Shown piece after piece: positions 1 to 7,137 of a stretch of DNA of 22,069 nt. Source of the DNA: a virus; IMG/VR virus record IMGVR_UViG_3300020416_001300, positions 1 through 22,069 of that record; one strand, written 5' to 3'. The notes below the pieces were generated by a model, which searched no databases, was not told where the DNA came from, and saw nothing but the letters and a program-made list of their open reading frames with translations. The translations under genes were made by a program, and so were the position numbers. How positions within the stretch are numbered: position 1 is the stretch's first letter; each line of letters opens with the position of its first letter.

Positions 1-1
1 G

Positions 2-259
2 CCGGTAAAAAAAGATACTATACCTGGTGTTACACACGTTGACGGTACAGCTAGAATACAAACTGTGGATAGATCTGACAACGAACGTTACTATGATCTA
101 ATTAATGAATTTTACAAAATTACAGGAATACCAATGTTATTAAACACAAGTTTCAACTGTCAAGAACCTATAGTGGAAACACCTCAAGATGCAATTAAAA
201 CATTTGACAAAACTAAATTAGATATGTTGGTAATAAATGATTGGAGCATAACAAGATGA
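2..259 (+). CDS. Carbamoyltransferase, C-terminal part (NodU/CmcH type), 5' truncated by window edge
   Basis: The frame is open from base 2 to the stop at 257-259 and gives 85 residues with no start in view, so the gene begins left of the window. Near the end are LLNTSFN, then EPIVETPQDAIKTF and LDMLVI, the typical closing segment of the NodU/CmcH carbamoyltransferase family. These enzymes transfer the carbamoyl group of carbamoyl phosphate to a hydroxyl of a sugar or natural product. The catalytic N-terminal domain is not in the window, so activity cannot be judged. The stop overlaps the next start as ATGA, which suggests coupled translation with the nitroreductase-like gene. The substrate is unknown; a sugar or secondary-metabolite scaffold would be typical for the family. 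Confidence 0.8.
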   Translation, partial: PVKKDTIPGVTHVDGTARIQTVDRSDNERYYDLINEFYKITGIPMLLNTSFNCQEPIVETPQDAIKTFDKTKLDMLVINDWSITR

Positions 260-981
260 CTAAGAAGCGAAATATATTTGATACACTAGAAGAACGACAT
301 CATGTTCTTAGGTACAAAGATAAAAACATTGACGATGATTTGTTAGCAAAATTACTTTTTAAAGCATGGAAAATTAGCCCATCAAAGAATAACTTTATGC
401 CATATACTGTAAATGTTTTAGGTCCTGGTGACAAGAAGAAAAGACTAATATATGACAAGGTAGTAAGAAACCACAAATATTATGACGAAAAGGGATTACG
501 TACAGATACAAAAGCTAACCCAAAAATGAAAGTAGAATATAATTTTGAACCTAATCCTGCATATAGGCATGTACTGGAAAATTCACATTTATTAATATTT
601 GCATCAAGAGTTTGTCCAGCGCCTAATGTTTTTTATCAAGACAAAGTAAAATTTGAAGGACATTATGCTGAACAATGTGAAAAAAGTATGGTGCGAGATA
701 TAGCAGAAAGCACAAGTTTTGAAGTAGGATTATTTGCTCAAGCACTAACTGCACTTTGTATAGAACAAGGAATTGATGTATCTTATTGTGCATGTCTTCC
801 TAAGAACGAAACACGATGGATGGATACACCTTGGTTATGGTATGATGAAGGGTTAGCTAAGATACATGTTATTATGTCTGTAGGATACGGCGATTATTAT
901 AGACATGAGTGGCTTAAAGAACAAGGCAATTTCACTAGAGATCGTAAGCCACCTGCACAGGATATAATTAAATGGCGATAG
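256..981 (+). CDS. Nitroreductase-like flavoprotein (copy 1)
   Basis: The product has 241 residues. I take ATG at 256, which overlaps the previous stop by four bases (ATGA), rather than a TTG at 241. The N-terminus has ERHHVLRYKDK (residues about 13-23), like the RRSxRxF start of FMN-dependent nitroreductases, then SPSKNNFMPY (41-50), matching the family's SPSxxNxQPW segment. The later helix with FEVGLFAQALTALCIEQGID and the VGYGDYYRH strand also fit the fold. Family members bind FMN and reduce nitro groups, quinones or flavins, but some do dehydrogenation or dehalogenation, so the reaction here is open. It sits between a carbamoyltransferase and a methyltransferase-like gene in one run, and a second divergent nitroreductase-like gene lies at 3026-3985. 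Fold confidence is good, substrate confidence nil. Confidence 0.7.
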   Translation: MTKKRNIFDTLEERHHVLRYKDKNIDDDLLAKLLFKAWKISPSKNNFMPYTVNVLGPGDKKKRLIYDKVVRNHKYYDEKGLRTDTKANPKMKVEYNFEPNPAYRHVLENSHLLIFASRVCPAPNVFYQDKVKFEGHYAEQCEKSMVRDIAESTSFEVGLFAQALTALCIEQGIDVSYCACLPKNETRWMDTPWLWYDEGLAKIHVIMSVGYGDYYRHEWLKEQGNFTRDRKPPAQDIIKWR

Positions 982-1691
982 ATGTAAAACAGTTACAAAC
1001 AATAATTGATAATCTAGTTACGCAAGAAATGCGTGACTTTGCAAACACCCCTGATGCAGATAAAAACAGACTAAGACAATTACGACAAAAAGATGTGTTG
1101 GATAGTTTTAGCTCGAATCAGTTTTTATCAAAGTTAAATTTAATTGATCATATTAAAAGTTTAAATTTTTTAGACAAAGATTCAGAAATAGTTATTATGG
1201 GAAGTTGGTATGGAAGTATTCTTATTCCTGCCTTTTATAATGAAGTTAAAAAAATTACTTGCATTGATGTTGATTCTGATGTAATATACAGAGCCAAATA
1301 CGAATTGTTTAAAGGCTTTGATGTAGATTTTATAACAGACGATGTTTTTGAAACTTATAGAGATCAATACAAAGATACTACTTTGTTTATTAACACTTCT
1401 TGTGAACACATGCGACCTATGAAAGAATGGGGGCCTGAAGGACCTAGGTCAAAATTTAAAGATAATAAGTTCGGAGTACCTCAAACTTATAAGACTGCTT
1501 GGTGGAAAAAAGTATCACCTGCTTATTTTGCGTTTCAATCAAATGCAATGTTTGATATACCAACACATATAAATTGTGTAAACACAATACAAGAATTTAA
1601 AGATCAATTACCTGAAAACTCTGAAATATTAATAGAAGATGAAATACCAGATGAAAGAGGTACAAGATTTACTTTGATTGGCAAATTATAG
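972..1691 (+). CDS. Class I SAM-dependent methyltransferase-like protein
   Basis: The product has 239 residues, with ATG at 972 overlapping the preceding gene by 10 bases. After a helical N-terminus of about 70 residues comes EIVIMGSWYGSILIPAF (about 72-88), which has the place and shape of the glycine-rich motif I of Rossmann methyltransferases. ITCIDVDSDVI follows, with the acidic residue that would hold the ribose of SAM. FINTSCEHM (about 139-147) would lie at the motif IV strand. The motif I loop is unusual (GSWYGS instead of GxGxG), so SAM binding is probable rather than certain. It closes the first plus-strand run, and its last 23 bases overlap the end of the converging SGNH gene. The methylated substrate is unknown. 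Confidence 0.6.
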   Translation: MAIDVKQLQTIIDNLVTQEMRDFANTPDADKNRLRQLRQKDVLDSFSSNQFLSKLNLIDHIKSLNFLDKDSEIVIMGSWYGSILIPAFYNEVKKITCIDVDSDVIYRAKYELFKGFDVDFITDDVFETYRDQYKDTTLFINTSCEHMRPMKEWGPEGPRSKFKDNKFGVPQTYKTAWWKKVSPAYFAFQSNAMFDIPTHINCVNTIQEFKDQLPENSEILIEDEIPDERGTRFTLIGKL

Positions 1692-2331
1692 TATATATTT
1701 TATTACTTAATATTTCGTTTGCTTCTTCGCCTGGATGTTTATTATCTTCTGCAAGCGGCAAGTCATAGCGTAATTTTATAGGATGTAGTTTTACTTGATT
1801 CCATTCTGGAATAGCTTCTTCTTTAATACTAGTGTTAATTAGTAGATGATAATTTTTTACATTAATATTATCTAAGTAACTTTTAATATGGTTAATTTGT
1901 CCTACGCTTTCTACAATAGCATTGTAATCATAATAATAATTTTCATAAAAAGTTTCTGCTAATGATCTTTCTTGTTCTGGCCTTCCTGGATTGTTAATAT
2001 CACTTACCATAATTCTTTGATATCTATTTTTGTTTTTAAGTATGCAAGTACGATTATGGTATGTCCATAAAATTACTACAATATCTTTTTTAGTTAGATG
2101 AGTGTTTAGTATGTTATGCCAAATAAACTTATTTGAAGTTCCAGGTAAACCTAAATTACAGCATTCTATATTTAATTTATCTGCAAGTAGTTGAGGCCAA
2201 GCGTATTTGCTTGGAAATTTTCCTGCATCAGGCCCTTCAATACCATCTATATTTTCTCCCTCAGGTACCCAACAATCTTTTAAACCTTCTCCATAAGTAT
2301 GGCTACAACCAAAGGCTACTAATCTGCTCAT
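1669..2331 (-). CDS. SGNH/GDSL hydrolase-like protein (copy 2 of a tandem pair)
   Basis: The product has 220 residues and starts with ATG at 2331, overlapping the upstream gene by four bases. The N-terminus reads LVAFGCSHTYGEGL, placing a candidate nucleophile Ser10 in a GCSxTxG variant of SGNH block I. LGLPGTSNKFIWHN (about 60-73) supplies the block II/III Gly and Asn region, and DNKHPGEEA near the C-terminus (Asp196, His199) matches block V DxxH. SGNH enzymes are esterases or acyl (often O-acetyl) hydrolases acting on lipids, glycans or peptidoglycan. It is the last gene of the minus run 3985-1669. The paralogue directly upstream has the same motif order, so the pair looks like a duplication followed by divergence. 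Catalysis is likely but the substrate is not readable. Confidence 0.65.
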   Translation of the reverse strand: MSRLVAFGCSHTYGEGLKDCWVPEGENIDGIEGPDAGKFPSKYAWPQLLADKLNIECCNLGLPGTSNKFIWHNILNTHLTKKDIVVILWTYHNRTCILKNKNRYQRIMVSDINNPGRPEQERSLAETFYENYYYDYNAIVESVGQINHIKSYLDNINVKNYHLLINTSIKEEAIPEWNQVKLHPIKLRYDLPLAEDNKHPGEEANEILSNKIYTIICQSK

Positions 2332-3026
2332 GATGATCTCATATGTTCGTAAATTGCTTGAGCATATTTCTTGTGTGCTTTTCTACCAGGATGCATTCCG
2401 TCTAATGCTATACCGTGTTCTTTTTTAAATAATAGACATTTACAAACTTTACTATCCACCCATTCAGGAGCAGTATTCCAATTCCACCTTTTATCATTTA
2501 TAAAGTGAAAGTTTCTTACTCCTTTAGCATCTAAGTGATATTTTATATGAGATATCTTACAATATGAATCTAGCATAGCATCAGCATCACTATGGTAATC
2601 CCCATACCAATCTTTAGTTCTATTTCTTTTTTCATCTTTTATTTTTTGTAACGCTATTCCTTTAGACATCCTCATCTTACCTTCTCTATTCTCAATATCA
2701 TTAGGTAAAAATCTTTCGTTAGATCCATCTTCATAAAAAATTGTGTATCTATCAAAAAAAGTCCATTGTACAACTACTGTATCTTTTATAGGATCCATAG
2801 GTGTTTGTAAAATATTAAGCCATATTTTTTTATTTGATGCACCACCTTCTGCAAGATTAAGTACTGTATCAAAGTGCATAAGTTTTGCTAATTCTCTCGG
2901 CCAAGCATAACGACTTGGTTCGCCTTTGTTAAATCCAAACTTATGATTTGGATCATGATGCCAAATATCATCTAAACCTTCGCCGAATGTATTACTACAC
3001 CCATAGGCTAGTAATCTAGTTTGCAT
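2328..3026 (-). CDS. SGNH/GDSL hydrolase-like protein (copy 1 of a tandem pair)
   Basis: The product has 232 residues, ATG at 3026, sharing one base with the upstream stop (TAATG). Motifs run in SGNH order: LLAYGCSNTFGEGL (Ser11 as nucleophile candidate), LAEGGASNKKIW (block II/III Gly and Asn), VVQWTFFDRY on a central strand, and DGMHPGRKAH (Asp209, His212) as the DxxH block V. Like its neighbour it keeps all candidate triad residues. The order in the run is nitroreductase-like, SGNH copy 1, SGNH copy 2. No signal peptide is visible in either copy, so both probably act in the cytoplasm on a precursor or modified small molecule, unless exported another way. Acetyl or acyl removal is inferred from the family only. 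Confidence 0.65.
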   Translation of the reverse strand: MQTRLLAYGCSNTFGEGLDDIWHHDPNHKFGFNKGEPSRYAWPRELAKLMHFDTVLNLAEGGASNKKIWLNILQTPMDPIKDTVVVQWTFFDRYTIFYEDGSNERFLPNDIENREGKMRMSKGIALQKIKDEKRNRTKDWYGDYHSDADAMLDSYCKISHIKYHLDAKGVRNFHFINDKRWNWNTAPEWVDSKVCKCLLFKKEHGIALDGMHPGRKAHKKYAQAIYEHMRSS

Positions 3027-3985
3027 TACTTTATTTCCGTTACGTTAATTTTTCTCTTTCTTATAGTGTTTACTTTAATAGAAGATTCATTAGGTATTAT
3101 GTGTTCTACACCATAAGGATCAGTTGCTTTGTTAGTTGTTCTAATATCTACAATTTTAATTTTGTTAAACTTTTTATCCCAAGGTTCAGGTAGTTGACGC
3201 CTTTCGGTCCAGTCAGGATGGCTTTCATCTAGTGTAGTAAGATGACTGCCGTTTCCAGAACCAATTGCTAATTCATAATCATCAGTTTCCCATCTAGCTC
3301 TATTTTTTTGTGGAGTGCCTATACCAATACCATAAGCAATTTTTTTCTTACCATCTAAAACATCTTGTAATATTCCTAGTTTCTTTTCCCAGAACATATT
3401 ACCATTAAGGTCTCCGTGACTTTTATTACAGCCTGTTGCAAGTCCTAAACTATTTGCGGCTCTCATAACAAGGCCCATAGCAATACCTATGCTCACATAA
3501 GAGTTTTCCCAACGTGCATGATGTTTGTTATCTTTTAATGTTCCGTCACTATTACAGTTTTGTTGTGTTTCAGGTTGCTTTGCTACAAATAATATATATA
3601 GGCTTGCATTAGCTTGTGTGTTACGCCATGTTGAAGGCGGAGTTCTAGTGTGTGTTGACCCCCAGGTATACTTTGAACATTCTTCAATTACTTTTCTATC
3701 TGCGGTCCAGTATACATCATAGTATGCTTCGTGTTGTTTAGATGGAGAGTTTTCTGCGTGCCATAATAAGAAGTCAATTGTTTCAGGATGTACAGGTTCG
3801 CTATAATCCCAATTACGCTGACATTTTTGCATATTGCGTATAATTTCCATTTCTTGATCCCAGTTGTAGAACATGTGTTTTATATGCATATCTCTTTCTT
3901 GGCTTCGAACATTAAAACCGTAAGCAATTCTTGCTTGCCTATTTGCTTCACTTTCACCAAATTTTCTACTAAATTTCTTACCCAC
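3026..3985 (-). CDS. Nitroreductase-like protein (copy 2, long form)
   Basis: The product has 319 residues and begins with GTG at 3985, five bases after a strong ribosome site AAGGAGA (3991-3997). FLLWHAENSPSKQHE (about 72-86) matches the SPSxxN segment seen in copy 1, and IGIAMGLVMRAANSLGLATG (about 169-188) matches the helix that packs on FMN in nitroreductases; KKIAYGIGIGTP is the following strand. It carries an extra basic N-terminus of about 35 residues and a polar tail of about 75 residues, which copy 1 lacks. It is the first gene of the minus run with the two SGNH genes. Flavin binding is a reasonable guess; the reaction is unknown. An ATAAATA element lies just upstream. Confidence 0.6.
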   Translation of the reverse strand: MGKKFSRKFGESEANRQARIAYGFNVRSQERDMHIKHMFYNWDQEMEIIRNMQKCQRNWDYSEPVHPETIDFLLWHAENSPSKQHEAYYDVYWTADRKVIEECSKYTWGSTHTRTPPSTWRNTQANASLYILFVAKQPETQQNCNSDGTLKDNKHHARWENSYVSIGIAMGLVMRAANSLGLATGCNKSHGDLNGNMFWEKKLGILQDVLDGKKKIAYGIGIGTPQKNRARWETDDYELAIGSGNGSHLTTLDESHPDWTERRQLPEPWDKKFNKIKIVDIRTTNKATDPYGVEHIIPNESSIKVNTIRKRKINVTEIK

Positions 3986-4083
3986 AATAGTCTCCTTAAT
4001 TAGTTATACATATTTATTACATGCCATATTGCTTAAATGCAATGCTGATGCAAAATAAGTAATATAGTAGCAGGAGAACAAGA
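3986..4083. promoter_or_regulatory. Divergent intergenic control region between two accessory runs
   Basis: These 98 bases separate the minus run (start 3985) from the plus run (start 4084), so both promoters must lie here or the runs are read through. On the minus strand there is AATAAATATGTA (4007-4018), a T4-late-like element 25 bases from the GTG. On the plus strand a ribosome site AGGAGAA lies at about 4072-4078 before ATG 4084. Between them are an inverted repeat ATTGC-6-GCAAT (4028-4043) and two direct ATGCAA copies (4037-4042 and 4048-4053) spaced 11 bases apart, one helical turn. These could be an operator, but that is inference. I see no convincing sigma-70 pair on the plus strand. 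Confidence 0.45.
4007..4018 (-). promoter_or_regulatory. T4-late-like promoter element before the nitroreductase/SGNH run
   Basis: The minus strand reads GTAATAAATATGTATAAC; the TAAATA core is at 4011-4016, 25 bases before GTG 3985, with AAGGAGA in between. The shared ATAAATATRTR pattern links this accessory run to the late structural genes. Function is inferred. Confidence 0.45.
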
Positions 4084-4704
4084 ATGTTAGAATATGTGAC
4101 CTTATGTACCTATGGCGATTTTATAGAATTAGACATTACATTAAAAGAACCAAAGAATATTGTAAAATGGTCTGAGGAAAACTTTACATATGTGAAGTAT
4201 AATCCTCGCAAAAATATCAATCGTTGGGGACTAAGTATTACAAGTTTAGACGGAGGTTTATCAGGACGTCCTGACCTTGATTCCTTTTACGCAGAAGATC
4301 CTGCATCTATGCCAACAGAGATGGATATTAATGTACCTACACCTGTTTACGAGCATCCTGAAATTAAAAAGTTATGCGAACATTGGCAACCTTATGTAGG
4401 ACGTTCACACTTCTTAAAAATACCTCCAGGAGGATTTTTCCCACCACACAGAGATTTCAAATCTACTGACTTACATTCTTTTAGAATAATTGTACCTATG
4501 AAAAATATGGATTATCCTAAGTTTACATTTTTATTAGAGGATAAAATCTTACCTTGGAAGAATGGTTCTGCTTATTTCCTTAATACTGCGAAACAACATC
4601 ATTTGTTCAATGCTGGGAGCGAAGATGCTTATATGATTGTACTTAACGTAGAAACTAATCCACAAACAGTTATGACAGTTATTGAGCATATGCGAGCAAA
4701 ATGA
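4084..4704 (+). CDS. 2OG/Fe(II)-dependent oxygenase-like protein (aspartyl/asparaginyl beta-hydroxylase type)
   Basis: The product has 206 residues with a good ribosome site AGGAGAA before ATG 4084. The double-stranded beta-helix core shows IPPGGFFPPHRDF (about 113-125), giving the metal ligands His122 and Asp124 (HxD). FRIIVPM (133-139) has the basic residue typical near the co-substrate. LNTAKQHHLFNAG (167-179) supplies the distal His (172 or 173). This set matches the aspartyl/asparaginyl beta-hydroxylase group of 2-oxoglutarate oxygenases, which hydroxylate side chains or small molecules using Fe(II), O2 and 2-oxoglutarate. It opens run C, in which six genes overlap one after another up to 7852, so it probably acts with the halogenase and adenylation genes downstream. 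The substrate is unknown. Confidence 0.65.
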   Translation: MLEYVTLCTYGDFIELDITLKEPKNIVKWSEENFTYVKYNPRKNINRWGLSITSLDGGLSGRPDLDSFYAEDPASMPTEMDINVPTPVYEHPEIKKLCEHWQPYVGRSHFLKIPPGGFFPPHRDFKSTDLHSFRIIVPMKNMDYPKFTFLLEDKILPWKNGSAYFLNTAKQHHLFNAGSEDAYMIVLNVETNPQTVMTVIEHMRAK

Positions 4705-5222
4705 ATTATAACACTAAAGAACTTACACAAGTAACACCTGCTCTTGAGGATTTTATAGAACAATGTAAATTACTTGGCTGGAAAAATAATAGTAGCCTAA
4801 AAGAATTACGTTGGGATTGGTGTTTAGAAAAAGGTATGTGGTATGCTACATATACAGAAGATAAAATAATAAGCCTTACAGGTATACATCCTTTTAAAGA
4901 TGGATACAGAGCATTATACAGAGGTGCTCAATTATCTCCAAGACCTGTTAAAGGACTAAACAGATATCAAATGCAAAGTTGGGGTATATATGCACACCTT
5001 CCTTTACAGATAGAATTTGCAAAAGGTAAGCCGTTATACATCACAACAAACACAGATAGAGATAACAGTGGAAGAATGAATAGAATACATAATAGTTTTT
5101 CTGCTATGGCTAGAGGTAAAATGGTTGAATGGATTTGTAACGAACAAGTTTTTAATTCTTGGCAAAGTATTTGGAAATTAAATAATGAAAGATATTTTGA
5201 ATTGAGAGAAAAATATGTATAA
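4701..5222 (+). CDS. Unknown protein, possibly a GNAT-like acyltransferase
   Basis: The product has 173 residues; ATG at 4701 overlaps the previous stop as ATGA. I do not recognise the family with certainty. The layout is a helix near the N-terminus, WYATYTEDKIISLTGIHPF (about 47-65) as paired strands with a turn, then KPLYITTNTDRDNSG (about 110-124) and a helix ending in RMNRIHNSF. A strand followed by TNTDRDNSGRMNRIH resembles the late part of GNAT N-acetyltransferases, where a TNxxN motif precedes the last helix. The Q/RxxGxG/A acetyl-CoA loop is not clear, so this is a weak fold guess. It ends in aromatic- and Trp-rich WICNEQVFNSWQSIWKLNNE. Its position between an oxygenase-like and a halogenase gene suggests a role in the same pathway. 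Confidence 0.35.
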   Translation: MNYNTKELTQVTPALEDFIEQCKLLGWKNNSSLKELRWDWCLEKGMWYATYTEDKIISLTGIHPFKDGYRALYRGAQLSPRPVKGLNRYQMQSWGIYAHLPLQIEFAKGKPLYITTNTDRDNSGRMNRIHNSFSAMARGKMVEWICNEQVFNSWQSIWKLNNERYFELREKYV

Positions 5223-6288
5223 TGTAATAGGTAGTGGAACAGCGGCTTGGATAGCATGTTTATATTTGTTGAAAGCCGACAAACAAGTTACATTATTTAG
5301 AGATCCAAATACTGTTGTACGGAAAATAGGCGAATCAACTGTCCCTACAATTAATGAAATACCTAAATTAATTGGTATGTCAGATCAAGAGTTTTTAAAC
5401 AAAGTGAACGGTTATTTTAAATACGGAACATTATTTTCTGGTTGGAAAGATAATAACAGTTGGCTTTACTATTCTGCAAATGAACCTAAAGCATTAGAAA
5501 CTGACAGACATCAAACTTATGCTTACCATATAGATGCTCCTGGATTTTGTCAGGTATTACAAAAATGGTGTGAGCAACAAGATAATTTTAAAATTGTAAA
5601 TACACAGTTTACAATAGATCAATATGATAAGGAAGAATTTTACATTGATGCTACAGGACAAAACGGTGTGCTTTCTGATCAAGTAGGATTAGTACATAAT
5701 AAAAGTGACTTCCTTATAAATGACTATGCAGTAATTGGAAATGCTCCTAGTAAATACATTCCTTATACAAAGTCGCAAGCTCTAAGTAACGGTTGGCTAT
5801 GGAGTATAAGTTTGCAAACAAGATTAAGTTATGGATATGTTTTTAGTTCAAAGTATATTTCTATAAACAATGCAATAAAAGAATTTGAAAACACAACAGG
5901 TGTTAAGCATGAAAATGTAATTAAATTTGAAACTAGAATACCAGAGCAAGCCTGGAAGGAAAATGTTTTATTCTTAGGTCTAAGTGCTGGATTTATAGAA
6001 CCTTTAAATGCCACTGCAAACTTTGCGGCGCAAAGCGGAATCAAAAATTTTCTTTTGCTAGAAGATAAACCTGATGCATATAACAGATTAATTAATAAAA
6101 CATATACCGGAATACATAAATGGATAAAAGCATTGTATTCATGCAATACTAGAAAAGGAGAGTATTGGGATTATTATAAAGACAATAGAGAAGATGCTGT
6201 AAATGATATATATTTTTACAGTGAGAACGGACACCAAGGGCTTATGGGTAAACATAGTTGGAATTTATTAAAGGATCACATGTTATGA
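5215..6288 (+). CDS. Flavin-dependent tryptophan-halogenase-like protein (compact)
   Basis: The product has 357 residues, ATG at 5215, overlapping the previous gene by 8 bases. YNVIGSGTAAWIAC (2-15) is the FAD-binding GxGxxA/G loop. IGESTVPT (38-45) matches the GEAT/GESTxP segment of PrnA-type halogenases. VNGYFKYG (64-71) aligns with the PrnA segment carrying the catalytic lysine (K79 there, Lys69 here). GWLWSI (193-198) is the WxWxIP motif that sets halogenases apart from monooxygenases, with Ser in place of the final Pro. GFIEPLNAT (259-267) matches FxEPLxST and keeps the Glu. Known members chlorinate or brominate tryptophan or other aromatics with FADH2 and halide; they need a flavin reductase. 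At 357 residues it is well short of the roughly 500-550 of PrnA-like enzymes. The halogenase type is well supported; the substrate need not be tryptophan. Confidence 0.85.
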   Translation: MYNVIGSGTAAWIACLYLLKADKQVTLFRDPNTVVRKIGESTVPTINEIPKLIGMSDQEFLNKVNGYFKYGTLFSGWKDNNSWLYYSANEPKALETDRHQTYAYHIDAPGFCQVLQKWCEQQDNFKIVNTQFTIDQYDKEEFYIDATGQNGVLSDQVGLVHNKSDFLINDYAVIGNAPSKYIPYTKSQALSNGWLWSISLQTRLSYGYVFSSKYISINNAIKEFENTTGVKHENVIKFETRIPEQAWKENVLFLGLSAGFIEPLNATANFAAQSGIKNFLLLEDKPDAYNRLINKTYTGIHKWIKALYSCNTRKGEYWDYYKDNREDAVNDIYFYSENGHQGLMGKHSWNLLKDHML

Positions 6289-6491
6289 TAGAATGGAATC
6301 ATCTTAAAAAAGTTCAATCTAATTATTTTAAACATTTCTTTTATGCTATGTACTTTAACATACTAGCCCTGTTAGTCTTTATAACTGGCACAATACATGC
6401 CATATTTCCTTTTTTATTTGCTTTTACACCATATAAATTAGCCAAGAAGATTACTGATGGAACTGAAAAACATTTTAAAAAACGGAACTAG
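6285..6491 (+). CDS. Small membrane-associated protein, DUF6356-like
   Basis: The product has 68 residues. ATG at 6285 overlaps the halogenase stop as ATGA, which I prefer over an in-frame upstream start at 6258 inside the halogenase. A polar N-terminus with NYFKHFFYAMYF is followed by one hydrophobic stretch of about 20 residues, then HAIFPFLFAFTPYKLAKKI. The His-Ala-x-x-Pro-Phe-x-Phe-x-x-Thr pattern after a hydrophobic helix resembles the small DUF6356 proteins of marine phages and bacteria, as I recall that family; its function is not known. It may have one or two short membrane segments. It lies between the halogenase and an adenylation domain and overlaps the latter by 35 bases, so it is very likely translated with them. 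It may anchor or assist an enzyme. Confidence 0.6.
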   Translation: MIEWNHLKKVQSNYFKHFFYAMYFNILALLVFITGTIHAIFPFLFAFTPYKLAKKITDGTEKHFKKRN

Positions 6492-7137
6492 TATTAGTTC
6501 AAGCGGTACAACAGGACCAGCAAAACAAATATTTCAAAGTCCTGAAAAAATAAAATATGCAAATCAAGCCGCACGTGATGTACAAAAAATTACAAACACA
6601 AGTAAAATTTATACTGTATGTAAATTAGATCATGCTGGCGGATTACTTGCACAAACCTTGCCAGCTATAGAAATTGATGCTGAAGTGCATATAGAACAGT
6701 TTAATCCTTTCCGTTGGGTAAGCAACATAAAACATTTTACGCACAGTCATTTAACACCTGGTATGGCTCTTGCTGTAACAAAAACTAAAGGCTGGACTAA
6801 TTTAGATTTAAGAGATAAGATTATAGCAGTTGGCAGTGACAGAGTGCCTGCAGAATGTATTAATAGGTTTGTAGCAAAAGGTGCTACATTTATTGCTAAT
6901 TGGGGAATGAGTGAAATAGGTCCAATGGCAATTAATAAAACTTATACAGAACAAGATCCAGAAGCATACGATTTACCATTACATACAATTATTGGAGACA
7001 CAACTTTCTGTGAAGTAAAAATAGTAAGAAAAGAATTATATGTCAAAGGCGATATTTGCGTATATGATGATTGGTTTGCTACAGGAGATATTGTAAAATT
7101 TGAAAAAGGAAGTTATTGGTACTATGGTAGAAAGTAA
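6457..7137 (+). CDS. Minimal AMP-forming adenylation domain (ANL superfamily), lacking the C-terminal domain
   Basis: The product has 226 residues, ATG at 6457, overlapping the small membrane gene by 35 bases. SSSGTTGPAK (14-23) is the A3 phosphate-binding loop. NWGMSEIGP (148-156) is the A5 aromatic/Glu motif. WFATGDIV (206-213) carries the A7 ATP-ribose Asp, and the protein ends at YYGRK, the A8 hinge. A full ANL enzyme is about 500 residues. This one lacks the first subdomain (A1-A2) and the whole C-terminal domain with the A10 lysine. The following gene is in another frame and does not supply it. The motifs are intact and the ends fall at domain borders, so it looks like a trimmed functional module rather than a decaying gene. 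Acyl or aryl adenylation is inferred; the acid substrate is unknown. Confidence 0.75.
   Translation: MELKNILKNGTSISSSGTTGPAKQIFQSPEKIKYANQAARDVQKITNTSKIYTVCKLDHAGGLLAQTLPAIEIDAEVHIEQFNPFRWVSNIKHFTHSHLTPGMALAVTKTKGWTNLDLRDKIIAVGSDRVPAECINRFVAKGATFIANWGMSEIGPMAINKTYTEQDPEAYDLPLHTIIGDTTFCEVKIVRKELYVKGDICVYDDWFATGDIVKFEKGSYWYYGRK

Noticed and set aside
4967-5257. 96-codon minus-strand frame with Leu/Ile-rich sequence
   Set aside because: It is antisense to the 4701-5222 gene, which fits the overlapping run; hydrophobic look comes from AT-rich antisense codons.
6457-7137. Adenylation gene as a frameshifted pseudogene
   Set aside because: All visible motifs are intact, the end is at the domain hinge and the sequence after it begins a different well-formed gene rather than an ANL C-terminal domain in another frame.
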